This document shows, one piece after another, positions 30,383 to 38,820 of a stretch of 47,309 bases of DNA. Position 1 is the first letter of the stretch, and every line of letters starts with the position of its first letter. Position numbers and translations under genes: made by a program. Under the pieces are notes generated by a model, which did not search any database, was not told where the DNA came from, and saw only the letters and a program-made list of their open reading frames with translations. The DNA is from Candidatus Nanoarchaeia archaeon (GTDB lineage: Archaea > Nanobdellota > Nanobdellia > SCGC-AAA011-G17 > GW2011-AR17), in NCBI GenBank assembly GCA_028706745.1, contig JAQTVM010000013.1:1-47309 (forward strand), given 5' to 3'.

Positions 30383-31951
30383 ATGGCAAAAAAAGATTTG
30401 ATATTATTCTTAGCCGCGTTTCTACTGCTATCCTCATTTTCATCTGCTTACACAGGGCTTGCTGAGATTCCTGATGTAGGGGAATCAGGGTGCGTGAAAG
30501 GCACTCCCGGATGCGCAACAGGCACGGAAGTTATTGGCCCTATTTCAATACCTGATTCACTAAAAAATCCTGTGCCTGCTGATACATCTTCCAACCAGGA
30601 ATACCTTGAGCAAATCAGGCAAAATTCCAAGGAGCTTGCAGATGCCATAAAATCCTGTGAAATGAATGTTCTCAATTGCGAAGGCGAATGCGCCGGACTG
30701 CCTGATTCACCCACTGATGCCAAGTCTGACTGCTTCGACGACTGCTCGCAAAGGCAGCTGGAAGAATATGTGGCATATGAGTCATGCGCTAACAAATTTG
30801 GTGATGGGATTGCCAGTTTTATCCAAAACAAGGTTAATGAATACAGGTTTTCCGAATGCAAGCGCAGTTTTGATGAAGATTCATGCTATGGCAGCTGCAG
30901 CGGATTGGATGATTTTAGTTCCTGTATTGACCGCTGCTTTGCCATTCTCAAGGTTGATGAAAGCAAGGTTGACAAGTGCGAAGCTGAGGCATATTCAAGG
31001 GCAGAGCAGTTTGTTTCAGGCATAATCTCGCAAGCGCCAAAAACTGAGACACAGGAAAGGCTTGTCCCAAAGCTGGATACAACGCCAATAACAACAAAAG
31101 TTTCTGAGATGAAGGGCACTGTCAGTATAAAAGGCGCTGACGGCGCTGCAAAAACAATGGGCAATGGCATAAATCTTGAGGAAGGAGATGTAATAAATAC
31201 CGGCAAAAACAGCAAGGTAAAGCTTGAGCTTTCTGACGGGCATTCCATTGAAGTAGGTCCAGGCACAACTTTGGTTTACAGCGACCCCAACAATAAGGAA
31301 TTAACACTTGTTGGAGGAAAAATACTTGTATTTGTCAAGAAGCTTCTGCAAAATAGGCGATTTCAGATAAGAGCTATTCACGGCGCAATGTCCGTCAGGG
31401 GGACAGAGTTTGTAGTTGAATCAAATGAGAACGGAACTGAGATTTTCCTTAATGAAGGCTCATTGGAAGTAACCCCTGATTCAACAGGCGAGCCAATAAT
31501 GCTTGAAGCAGGCAATGCAATTATTCTTCAGAATGACGGTTTTGTTGGAACAAAACAGCTGGCTGAATCAGCATGGAATGGGGCTGTGGCTGCAATCGAG
31601 CCTTCTGAAACAGAAGAAATGAAATCTTCAAAAGCATCCACGGGGATATTGGTGCTTATAGCAATTTTTGTGCTCATTATTTTTGGAATTGCTTATCCTA
31701 TCAACAAGCATTTTGCAAAGAATAAAAAAAATTCATCGTGGGGCATTACAAGCCTTATTTTGGGAATACTTGGAATAGTATTGTCCATGATTGTGTTCTT
31801 AGGCTTGCCTGCCTCGTTTATGGGCATTATTTCTTACTTGAGGCAGAGAAAGGCAGGAGTTACGCCTGCTGCAAAGGCAGGGCTTGTGCTTTCCATTATT
31901 GGATTGCTGCTAGGATTTTTGATGCTTGGATATATGAAACAGTTTTCTTAG
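30383..31951 (+). CDS. Exported FecR-domain protein with C-terminal DUF4190-like membrane region
   Basis: 522 aa. A signal peptide (about 1-24: DLILFLAAFLLLSSFSSAY) is followed by a Cys-rich helical domain (about 85-210, many CxxxC such as CEGECAGL and CYGSCSGL). A FecR domain follows, with MKGTVSIKGADG, EGDVINTGKNSKVKLELSDG and HGAMSVRGTEFVVE. The C-terminus has three membrane segments, the last two with the DUF4190 pattern (SLILGILGIVLSMIVFLGLP and KAGLVLSIIGLLLG). The FecR domain is outside the cell; no sigma factor or FecA-type receptor is near, so a classical Fec role is unlikely. It may bind polysaccharide or another surface ligand. Confidence 0.8.
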   Translation: MAKKDLILFLAAFLLLSSFSSAYTGLAEIPDVGESGCVKGTPGCATGTEVIGPISIPDSLKNPVPADTSSNQEYLEQIRQNSKELADAIKSCEMNVLNCEGECAGLPDSPTDAKSDCFDDCSQRQLEEYVAYESCANKFGDGIASFIQNKVNEYRFSECKRSFDEDSCYGSCSGLDDFSSCIDRCFAILKVDESKVDKCEAEAYSRAEQFVSGIISQAPKTETQERLVPKLDTTPITTKVSEMKGTVSIKGADGAAKTMGNGINLEEGDVINTGKNSKVKLELSDGHSIEVGPGTTLVYSDPNNKELTLVGGKILVFVKKLLQNRRFQIRAIHGAMSVRGTEFVVESNENGTEIFLNEGSLEVTPDSTGEPIMLEAGNAIILQNDGFVGTKQLAESAWNGAVAAIEPSETEEMKSSKASTGILVLIAIFVLIIFGIAYPINKHFAKNKKNSSWGITSLILGILGIVLSMIVFLGLPASFMGIISYLRQRKAGVTPAAKAGLVLSIIGLLLGFLMLGYMKQFS

Positions 31952-31952
31952 C

Positions 31953-32492
31953 TTATTCCCACTTAAACTCTTCAATAACCCTGTAAGAAGGTCCTTCTCT
32001 TGCAAGAGTGCTCTCCATGAGCTTGAATGAGCTTATCTCAAACTCTATTTCTTCAACTCTTAAGCTTTTTGCCAGCTCTGCAAACTCTTTTGGTTTTTTC
32101 ACTGCCCTGATTCTCCCTATTGTCAGATGGCTTTGGAACTTCTGGTCAGAGGGAAATGTCAATAATAATGCTTCGTCAATCTTCTGCTGAAGTGCAATTA
32201 CTTCTTTCTCAGGCTGTATTCCAACCCAGATAACCCTTGGCTCTTTCTCGTCAGGGAAAAAGCCGATTCCTTTGAGCTTTACCTTGAATGAATCTTGCTT
32301 TATGTTCTTCAGCTCTGCCTTTAATTCGTCAAGCTTTTTCTCGTCCACTTCACCAAAGAATTTCAAAGTCAAATGCAGGTTCTTCTTCGGAACCCAGTTT
32401 ACCTTTACATAATCTCTCTTGAGATTCTTCTGGAAATTATACAGGTAGTCCTTTGCCTTTTCAGGCAGGTCAATTGCAAGGAACAAGCGCAT
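31953..32492 (-). CDS. thpR: RNA 2',3'-cyclic phosphodiesterase (LigT family)
   Basis: 179 aa from ATG 32492, chosen because MRLFLAIDLPEKAK is the family N-terminus and a TATA-like CTTTTAAAC lies about 25-30 nt upstream; an upstream in-frame ATG at 32513 is less likely. Two HxTx motifs are present, HLTLKFFG and HLTIGRIR, the catalytic pair of the 2H phosphoesterase fold. The enzyme opens 2',3'-cyclic phosphate ends of RNA. It is convergent with the FecR gene. Confidence 0.92.
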   Translation of the reverse strand: MRLFLAIDLPEKAKDYLYNFQKNLKRDYVKVNWVPKKNLHLTLKFFGEVDEKKLDELKAELKNIKQDSFKVKLKGIGFFPDEKEPRVIWVGIQPEKEVIALQQKIDEALLLTFPSDQKFQSHLTIGRIRAVKKPKEFAELAKSLRVEEIEFEISSFKLMESTLAREGPSYRVIEEFKWE

Positions 32493-32623
32493 AACGAATA
32501 CAAAAGGAGGCATTGTTTAAAAGCATTTCGAGCAAAGCTAAGAGATGCTGCGAACTTTTGTGAGCAAGTGTTTTGGGGCTTTTACAGGATAGTTTATATA
32601 TCTCCTCTTGCTTGCTGTCTGCT

Positions 32624-33007
32624 ATGGAAATATCACAACTGGAAAAGGCGCTTTTGGATTCTTGGGACGCGGATACTTCATCTGATTCTGCAAGCTGGAC
32701 AAAAGAGAATCCCGCGTGGGGGCAGTGCGCTGTTACCTCATTAATAGTAAATGACTATCTTGGCGGTAAATTAGTTTGGGCAAATGCCGTGCTGCCTGGC
32801 GGAAAGAGCATTTCGCATTACTTCAACAACATTGATGGAAAGGAAATAGACCTCACAAGAAGGCAGTTTCCGGACGGAACTTTAATTCCCGAAGGCATTG
32901 ACAAATTCAAAACCTTTCCTTCAACAAGAGATTACGTGCTTTCATTTGAAGCAACAAGAACAAGATATGAAAAATTAAAAGAAAAAGTGAAAAACGCCCT
33001 TTACTGA
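32624..33007 (+). CDS. YunG-like protein
   Basis: 127 aa from ATG 32624. TATA box AGTTTATATATC at 32591-32602 lies about 25 nt upstream, so the transcript is leaderless; the open frame continues upstream but not as a gene. NPAWGQCAVTSLIVNDYLGG followed by PGGKSISHYFNNIDGKEIDLT and an RRQFP block match the YunG family, in which the Cys after WGQ and the later His (SHYFN) could form a papain-like dyad. No substrate is known. Confidence 0.78.
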   Translation: MEISQLEKALLDSWDADTSSDSASWTKENPAWGQCAVTSLIVNDYLGGKLVWANAVLPGGKSISHYFNNIDGKEIDLTRRQFPDGTLIPEGIDKFKTFPSTRDYVLSFEATRTRYEKLKEKVKNALY

Positions 33008-33011
33008 TTTC

Positions 33012-33416
33012 TTAAGCATCCTCTTTTGCGTGCTCGTAGACTGCCTTCAACGCAACGATTATTGCCGCCGGAGTCACAAAGCTGACAATTGCGACAAAGA
33101 TTGATGCAAGCGTGTCTCCTATGACTGTAACCTGGCTTAACAAGCTTCCGCCAAAGCTTGAAATCAATACCAGCACCAATGAGGCAAACAGGAAATTGTT
33201 TGTCTGGTGAGTTTCTATGTTAAGAAATCCCACAATAAGTCCAAGCACAATCAGCGTTGATACAAGCCATGTCTCCAATGGCCACAGCCCTGCAAAAACT
33301 GCCGCTATTATTCCGAATATGAACGCCCATGCGCCTATCTTGTTCAAAGTTTGCACTGTAAACCTCTTTATTTTCTTAGGCTCAAGAGCATCTGCTATTT
33401 TTATTTTTTTTGCCAT
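33012..33416 (-). CDS. Multi-pass membrane protein of unknown function
   Basis: 134 aa with about four hydrophobic segments (IGAWAFIFGIIAAVFAGLWP, LVSTLIVLGLIVGFLNIE, NFLFASLVLVLISSFGG and IFVAIVSFVTPAAIIVALKA). A basic N-terminus (KKIKIADALEPKKIKR) precedes them and EHAKEDA ends it. The SD GGAGG lies directly before the ATG. It resembles small membrane proteins found in many DPANN genomes, but I cannot assign a family. PAN lies 56 bp upstream on the same strand and could share a transcript. Confidence 0.68.
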   Translation of the reverse strand: MAKKIKIADALEPKKIKRFTVQTLNKIGAWAFIFGIIAAVFAGLWPLETWLVSTLIVLGLIVGFLNIETHQTNNFLFASLVLVLISSFGGSLLSQVTVIGDTLASIFVAIVSFVTPAAIIVALKAVYEHAKEDA

Positions 33417-33471
33417 AATAACCTCCTTTTTATGAACTAATATATGCCGAGAATGAATATAAAGGTTTTGC

Positions 33472-34617
33472 TTATCCGAACATATTCTTGTAGTCAGTGT
33501 TTTCCTCTGTAACCTTTACTTTTTCCACTGCCTGCTCAAAATCCTTCTGGGTAATAGAAGCCCTGTTTGCCCTGATGCCGAAATATCCCGCTTCTGTGCA
33601 TACAAGCCTCAAATCAGCGCCTGAAAACCCGTCTGTCTTCTTAACAAGCTCTTTTATGTCAACCTTTCTCAGGCTCATGCCTGCTGTGTGAATCTTCAGT
33701 ATGTTTTCCCTTGCAGCCGCGTTCGGCAGCCCAATCTCAATCAGCCTGTCAAGCCTTCCCGGTCTTATCAATGCAGGGTCAAGTATGTCAAACCTGTTTG
33801 TTGCAGCTATTATCTTTACGTTTTCCAAGTTCTTGAACCCGTCAATCTCAGCCAATAACTGCATGAATGTTCTCTGCACTTCCCTTTCAGCTGATGTTCC
33901 CACATCAACCCTCTCTGACGCAATTGCGTCAAGCTCGTCAATGAATATTATTGAAGGCGCTTTCTCCTTTGCAAGCATGAATATTTCCTTTACTAATTTT
34001 GCCCCGTCTCCAATGTATTTCTGAACAAGTTCAGAGCCTATTAATTCAATGAAAGATGCATTTGTAGCATTAGCAAGCGCTTTTGCAAGAAGTGTTTTTC
34101 CGCAGCCCGGCGGTCCGTGCAATAATACTCCCTTTGGCGGCTCAATGCCCACTGTCTTAAAAATGTCAGGTCTTAACAACGGCAATTCAACAGCTTCCTT
34201 GATTTCCTGAATCTCGTCTTCCAATCCGCCGATGTCAGCCCATTTTATTGTCGGCTTTCTTGAAAGCAAAAACATCTCAGGGTTGCATGTCTTTGCGCCT
34301 TCCAATCTCTGTATGACATTGAATGTCCTTTGTTCTGCCAGGACAGTGTCTCCTGCTGAAACATTGCTTCTTACAGAATCGTGTATGTTTACAAGAAGCT
34401 GGTTTCCGTTTGCCAGCTTGACAATTGCCTTGTCGCCCATCACTTTTGAAACATCGCATACAACCAACGGAGGGCTCCTTATCCTTGCAAAATCCATCTT
34501 CAACTGCGCAATCTCTCCCTGAAGCTGCGCAATGTTCATCTTAAGAAGCTCGTTTTCCCTTTCAACGCAAAGCGGAATACCTGTATTCCTGCCTAGATTT
34601 AAACTATCAACGTCCAT
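33472..34617 (-). CDS. pan: Proteasome-activating nucleotidase (PAN)
   Basis: 381 aa from ATG 34617, with SD GAGGTTG; a GTG two codons earlier is also in frame. Layout: coiled coil (about 16-45), OB domain (about 48-105), AAA domain with Walker A GPPGCGKT (168-175), Walker B IIFIDELDAI and sensor regions ATNRFD and RPGRLDR, and a helical C-domain. PAN hexamers unfold substrates for the 20S proteasome. The C-terminus is MFG: a hydrophobic-aromatic-X end with Phe instead of the Tyr of the HbYX motif that opens the proteasome gate. The coiled coil is short. No proteasome gene is in the window. TATA box GTTTATAATAC (34656-34666). Confidence 0.9.
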   Translation of the reverse strand: MDVDSLNLGRNTGIPLCVERENELLKMNIAQLQGEIAQLKMDFARIRSPPLVVCDVSKVMGDKAIVKLANGNQLLVNIHDSVRSNVSAGDTVLAEQRTFNVIQRLEGAKTCNPEMFLLSRKPTIKWADIGGLEDEIQEIKEAVELPLLRPDIFKTVGIEPPKGVLLHGPPGCGKTLLAKALANATNASFIELIGSELVQKYIGDGAKLVKEIFMLAKEKAPSIIFIDELDAIASERVDVGTSAEREVQRTFMQLLAEIDGFKNLENVKIIAATNRFDILDPALIRPGRLDRLIEIGLPNAAARENILKIHTAGMSLRKVDIKELVKKTDGFSGADLRLVCTEAGYFGIRANRASITQKDFEQAVEKVKVTEENTDYKNMFG

Positions 34618-34699
34618 ACACAACCTCTTTTCTTGGTTGTGAGAATGTTGTGGGGTATTATAAACTTATCGGGGAATGAGCGGTAAAAGATATAGCTTA

Positions 34700-34731
34700 A
34701 GCAAAAAATAAGGAGGCAAAGGGAGCGCCCT
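34700..34731 (-). terminator. Hairpin and T-tract after tyrS
   Basis: On the minus strand AGGG-CGCT-CCCT is followed by TTGCCTCC and TTATTTTTTGC. It lies 10-40 nt after the TyrRS stop and before the PAN promoter. The stem is short, so the T-tract is the main signal. Confidence 0.4.
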
Positions 34732-34741
34732 GAACTGGCTG

Positions 34742-35758
34742 TTAGTTCTCGTACGCATCCGTATGCAGCTTCTGGATTTCCTTGCTATCCCTGAAGTTCT
34801 TTAGAAGATTGTTTATTTCCTTTGCAACCGCATTCTTCAAATCCAAAGGATGCAATTTCTTTTCTGTGAAATCCTTTTCAACTGCATCATAGGTTTCGTA
34901 AACCAAATTTCCGCCGTACTTCTCAGGCCTTTCAACAACAAACTTCTCGCCCCTGTCTGTTTTCATAACAAAAATAAGATATTTTAAAAGAGCCATTATT
35001 CCGTTGTCAGGATTTCCTGCAACGCATTCAGCGTTATTTACTTTTGACTTTACTTTTGCCTCGTCATCCAGCAAGTCAATCTTGCTTGACTCAATGCTTG
35101 AGCTCATCTTAACGCCGACAAGCCCCCTTATCAACGGGTTCAGCAATTCAATCCTTGGCTTGTATCCTATTTTTGGCAAATATTCCCTTGCATAAACCAT
35201 TATCTTTCTCTGGTCAGTGCCGCCGAACTGGGCGTCAACTTTCAAATATTCCTCATCCAGCGCCTGCATAAGGGGATAGATAAGCCCTGAGAGCCTTGGA
35301 TTGTCTCCCAGCTTTACAACTTCTGACGCTGCTTTCAGGCAGTCATGTGTTGATGATATTGTGCTTAGCTTCAGCATGTCATGAAAGTATCTGTCATTGA
35401 GCTGCAGCTCGCTTCCTTTCACGAATTCCAGCTTTTTTATGTCGACGCCAAGTGTTTTCAGTATTGTTATGATTGCTTCCCTGTAGTAAGCGTATCTTTT
35501 CTCAAGAATATCCCAGCCAACTCCGTCAAGGGCGGCGTGCAAATCAGCCAGCAGTATTTTCACTTTAAGCCCCGCCTTCAGGAAATCGGCAATCTTCATC
35601 ATCGGGAAGAAATACGCAATTGAAATGCTGCCCGTCGGCATTGTGCCCCAGTAAACAGTGAAGTCTTTTTTCTTTGCAAGCTGTTCTTTCAAATCTTTCT
35701 CTTCAATAACCTCTGCGAGGTTTCTTGTCACAAGCCTGAGTTTCTCTTCTGCGTCCAT
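34742..35758 (-). CDS. tyrS: Tyrosyl-tRNA synthetase, eukaryote-like
   Basis: 338 aa. YWGTMPTGSISIAYFFPMMK and KIADFLKAGLKVKILLADLH align closely with human cytoplasmic TyrRS (YWGTATTGKPHVAYFVP), and KMSSSIESSKIDLL matches KMSSSEEESKIDLL. It has the archaeal/eukaryotic core length without the human C-terminal EMAP II-like domain. In the HIGH-equivalent HVAY the His is replaced by Ser46 (SIAY). That His normally stabilises the adenylation transition state, so activity may be lowered or another residue may compensate. It charges tRNA-Tyr. Confidence 0.93.
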   Translation of the reverse strand: MDAEEKLRLVTRNLAEVIEEKDLKEQLAKKKDFTVYWGTMPTGSISIAYFFPMMKIADFLKAGLKVKILLADLHAALDGVGWDILEKRYAYYREAIITILKTLGVDIKKLEFVKGSELQLNDRYFHDMLKLSTISSTHDCLKAASEVVKLGDNPRLSGLIYPLMQALDEEYLKVDAQFGGTDQRKIMVYAREYLPKIGYKPRIELLNPLIRGLVGVKMSSSIESSKIDLLDDEAKVKSKVNNAECVAGNPDNGIMALLKYLIFVMKTDRGEKFVVERPEKYGGNLVYETYDAVEKDFTEKKLHPLDLKNAVAKEINNLLKNFRDSKEIQKLHTDAYEN

Positions 35759-35792
35759 TAGGTTAATGCTAGAATCTTGTTATTTATATACC

Positions 35793-36266
35793 TTATCCCA
35801 AGTACACGCTTATGAAACGCCCCAGATAATGCGTTGCTATCACAACAAGAACAGCAATGCCTGCATGCTCAAACACGACTTTCCACGGCTTTATCTTCTC
35901 CTGCCTTGCGAGGTGTATGCTGTAAACAGTGATAAGCAGAAGCCCCCATGCAATATTCACAATAACTGCCGTTGTCAGGCTGAATAATAACATGGGCACT
36001 GCAAATGTCATTGCAAAGAAGAATTTTGCAAAGAATGTTGCGAATGTTGACTGCCAGACTGATTTTGCAGAATGCCTTGTGGCTTCTTCTGACACGTGCA
36101 TTCCCAATGCATCAGAGAATGCGTCAGCAACCGCAATTGCCAGTATGCCTCCGAGAACCGCCAGCCTTGACTCTGTTGAAGCTTCCAAGCCGACCATCAA
36201 TCCCAATGTGGTTATAACGCCTGAAGTCAATCCAAAGCTGAACCCCTTTTTCACTGCTTCGCGCAT
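35793..36266 (-). CDS. VIT1/CCC1-like metal transporter
   Basis: 157 aa with about five membrane segments. The N-terminus FSFGLTSGVITTLGLMVGL and then LAVLGGILAIAVADAFSDALG with VSEEATRHS match the VIT1/CCC1 family, in which Glu and Asp in the loop and helix 2 carry Fe2+ or Mn2+. The protein is shorter than typical members, being a minimal form. It is divergent from the DUF5678 gene. Confidence 0.78.
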   Translation of the reverse strand: MREAVKKGFSFGLTSGVITTLGLMVGLEASTESRLAVLGGILAIAVADAFSDALGMHVSEEATRHSAKSVWQSTFATFFAKFFFAMTFAVPMLLFSLTTAVIVNIAWGLLLITVYSIHLARQEKIKPWKVVFEHAGIAVLVVIATHYLGRFISVYLG

Positions 36267-36347
36267 AAGGATAAGTGTTGCTCTTTGCTTATATAATTTT
36301 GCAAAATTATTTTTCCGCTTTTTCCGTAAAAGCAGTTATGCTTATAA

Positions 36348-36374
36348 ATATCTAGAATATCTATAATATCTAGG
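36348..36374. promoter_or_regulatory. Three exact 9-bp-spaced ATATCTA repeats in a divergent promoter
   Basis: ATATCTA starts at 36348, 36357 and 36366, each followed by two variable bases (GA, TA, GG). It lies between a TTATAAA-like TATA box (36342-36348) and the CTTTATAAT TATA box of the gene at 36424. A 9-bp period is just under one helical turn, so it could position a regulator or simply be a slippage repeat. Confidence 0.5.
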
Positions 36375-36423
36375 GATTAGCTTTATAATCCCCCTGAGAG
36401 GCGTGCCCATGGGAGGACCAAAG

Positions 36424-36657
36424 ATGAATGAAGTGATGAGGACTGCGCAAATAAACCATAATTTCCTAGTAAGGAAACTTGCGTCCAAAGACGGAAGAAA
36501 GCTTACAGGCAGATGGGTTGCAGTTGCACACAGGAAGATTTGCACAGCAAGTTCCTTACCCCATGCGCTCAAGGCAATGAAGAAAATAGAGCCGGACAAG
36601 GAAAAAGTTCTTCTTGCATATATCCCCTTGCACAAGTGCCCCTCTTTGATGTTCTAA
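36424..36657 (+). CDS. DUF5678-type small protein
   Basis: 77 aa from ATG 36424, chosen because GGGAGG (36410-36416) is a correctly spaced SD; in-frame GTG 36403 and ATG 36409 lie within that SD region. LTGRWVAVAHRKICTA followed by LPHALKAMKKIEPDKEKVLL is the DUF5678 pattern (GkWVA......vi....l.el...). The domain is a small alpha/beta module found in archaea and bacteria, of unknown function. It is two bases upstream of the OB-fold gene and likely in one operon with it. Confidence 0.72.
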   Translation: MNEVMRTAQINHNFLVRKLASKDGRKLTGRWVAVAHRKICTASSLPHALKAMKKIEPDKEKVLLAYIPLHKCPSLMF

Positions 36658-36659
36658 GC

Positions 36660-37034
36660 ATGAACGAAAAACACCTCTTTAAGCTTGCAATAATCTGCTC
36701 CTTGATAGGATTGGCAGGTGTTGTGGCAGCTTCCTTAATGATAGAGCCTGATATTTCAAGCATTGCGTCTTTATCAGGAATGAAAGAAGGCGCTTATGTG
36801 AAAATAACAGGCAGTGTAATAAATATCCGCCAGACAGAAAAAGCGGCTTTTCTTGATGTGGGGGATGAAACAGGGCAAATAATAATAGTTGCTTTTGCAG
36901 ACAATTCAGGATTTGTAAAGAAAGATGCTCTTCCTCCTTTCCTTGACAAAGGAAGCAATGTGTCTGTTGAAGGCAAGATAAGCTCTTACAACGGCAAAAC
37001 AGAGATTCTGGCTGATTTGATAGCCAAGCAATAA
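36660..37034 (+). CDS. Membrane-anchored OB-fold protein
   Basis: 124 aa from ATG 36660; the frame is open upstream but overlaps the DUF5678 gene. An N-terminal membrane segment (LFKLAIICSLIGLAGVVAAS) leads to an extracytoplasmic OB fold (AYVKITGSVINIRQ, AFLDVGDETGQIIIVAF, VSVEGKISSYNGKTEIL), the pattern seen in tRNA_anti-type nucleic-acid-binding domains. The domain is probably outside the membrane, where it may bind DNA or a surface ligand. It lies directly before a large surface protein gene. Confidence 0.75.
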   Translation: MNEKHLFKLAIICSLIGLAGVVAASLMIEPDISSIASLSGMKEGAYVKITGSVINIRQTEKAAFLDVGDETGQIIIVAFADNSGFVKKDALPPFLDKGSNVSVEGKISSYNGKTEILADLIAKQ

Positions 37035-37067
37035 CCTTTTATATTCCAAATATAATCCTATTCACTT

Positions 37068-38819
37068 ATGAGAAAGAGGTATTTATTGTTAATAATAGCC
37101 GCGCTGCTTTTGATGCCAATGGCATTTGCAGCAATAACAGTCACTTTAACAACACCGGATGATGCTTATACTTCATCTTCCTCGACTGTTGCTTTTACCT
37201 GTTCTGCGTCAGACGACACTCCCGGCAATACAATAAGCAGCGTGCATTTATACCTTGACACAACAGGCACCTGGGCTGAAAATAAATCGGTTTCAGGCGG
37301 CTCGTCATCTTCTTTGGATTTGACTGCTGTTGATGTGGAAGGCATACCCAACGGGGTTTCTTATACATGGGCTTGCAAGGCAGTGAACAATCTTCTTGAA
37401 GAACAATTTGCAGCTGCAAACAGGACATTCACTGTTTCAGTTGCAGAGAACATTGCTCCGCAATTGGCAGGTACAGTGCCAAACCAGACATTTAACGAGG
37501 ATGCGACACTTTCAAACGCATTTGACCTTGACACTTATTTCACGGATTCAACTGCGCTTACTTACACTGCAGCAGGCAATACCCAAATAACAGTAAGCAT
37601 TGCAACTGACGGGCAGGTTACTTTCTCTTCAACAAACAACTGGTCAGGCTCTGAGCTTATACAATTTACAGCTTCTGACGGTTCCTTGACAAACACAAGC
37701 AATTATATCAATGTGTCTGTAACACCAGTCAATGACGCGCCTTACTACACGACAATCCCGACGCAGAACATGACAAAGAACACGAACAAGACAATCACAT
37801 TAAGCTCTTATTTTGGCGATGTGGAAGGAACTTCATTGACATACAATGTTTCATCAGCGCCTTCGCATATGAATTATACAATCAGCGGCGCAACAGTTAC
37901 TTTAGCTCCTGAGCCGAACTGGACAGGAACAACAAGCATCACATTCTCTGCTTCCGACGGTAATGCGACAACAAACAGCAATTCAGTAAGCTTGGTTGTG
38001 TCGGCAGGCAATGCATCAAACACGACAAACAGACCGCCTTCATTAGGCTGCCCTACAGGGTGGACAAGCATTATGGCTGGAGAGTCAAAAACATTTATAA
38101 TAACAAAATCAGACCCTGACGGGGATACGCTGACAGTAACTTGGAAAATTGGAACTGAAGCCATAAGCGGTGAAACAGGAGATTCTTACACATTTTCAAA
38201 GAGCGAGGCGGGCTCTTATGCATTGAAAGCAATTGTCTCTGACGGAACAGAGGAAAAGCAATGTTCATGGGACATAACTGTGGCTGCTGTTGAAAATTAC
38301 ACATCTGCTTCAGGCGCAGACATAGATTCAATAATCGCAGAACAAACAGAGGAGGTTGTAAGGTGCGGGGACGGAAAAATACAGGAAGGCGAGGACTGCG
38401 CAAGCTGCCCTTCTGATGTTTCCTGCAAAGTGGGCGAAATTTGCAGCCAGGGCGTATGCGTCCCGAAGAAAAGCTCATCATCTGTGCTGCTTGTGATTGG
38501 AATAATAATCGCAGTAATCCTCGGAGGAGGCTTTACTGCATACAAGCTTACTACAAGAAGAAAGGAAGAAACAAGGGTAAGGGAAGTAAGGACATTGTCG
38601 CAGGTTGAAAAAGAGCTTCCTTCAATGGACTTGCATGACATTTATGAAAAGGAATCCCCAAAGCCTGACACTGATTCAATACCTGCTCCTGTTGAAAATC
38701 CATTAACAAATTATGTAAACACAATGAGGGGCAAGGGGGTTTCTGACGCAGACATACGGAAGGCATTGAAAGAAAAAGGGTGGAACGATGCGCTGATTAA
38801 AGCAGCGCTGAAGCACTAA
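37068..38819 (+). CDS. Surface protein with Ig/cadherin-like repeats, Cys-rich module and cytoplasmic tail
   Basis: 583 aa. A signal peptide (1-21, ending MPMAFAA) is followed by beta-sandwich repeats: NIAPQLAGTVPNQTFNEDAT-type and NDAPYYTTIPTQN-type units, then a PKD-like unit near 330-410. Many Asn-X-Ser/Thr sequons suggest N-glycosylation. A Cys-rich repeat (CGDGKIQEGEDCASCPSD) is followed by a membrane helix (VLLVIGIIIAVILGGGFTAY) and a cytoplasmic tail ending in KEKGWNDALIKAALK. It may be a cell-surface adhesion or S-layer-linked protein. It shares the Cys-rich module and tail motif with the next gene. Confidence 0.78.
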   Translation: MRKRYLLLIIAALLLMPMAFAAITVTLTTPDDAYTSSSSTVAFTCSASDDTPGNTISSVHLYLDTTGTWAENKSVSGGSSSSLDLTAVDVEGIPNGVSYTWACKAVNNLLEEQFAAANRTFTVSVAENIAPQLAGTVPNQTFNEDATLSNAFDLDTYFTDSTALTYTAAGNTQITVSIATDGQVTFSSTNNWSGSELIQFTASDGSLTNTSNYINVSVTPVNDAPYYTTIPTQNMTKNTNKTITLSSYFGDVEGTSLTYNVSSAPSHMNYTISGATVTLAPEPNWTGTTSITFSASDGNATTNSNSVSLVVSAGNASNTTNRPPSLGCPTGWTSIMAGESKTFIITKSDPDGDTLTVTWKIGTEAISGETGDSYTFSKSEAGSYALKAIVSDGTEEKQCSWDITVAAVENYTSASGADIDSIIAEQTEEVVRCGDGKIQEGEDCASCPSDVSCKVGEICSQGVCVPKKSSSSVLLVIGIIIAVILGGGFTAYKLTTRRKEETRVREVRTLSQVEKELPSMDLHDIYEKESPKPDTDSIPAPVENPLTNYVNTMRGKGVSDADIRKALKEKGWNDALIKAALKH

Positions 38820-38820
38820 G

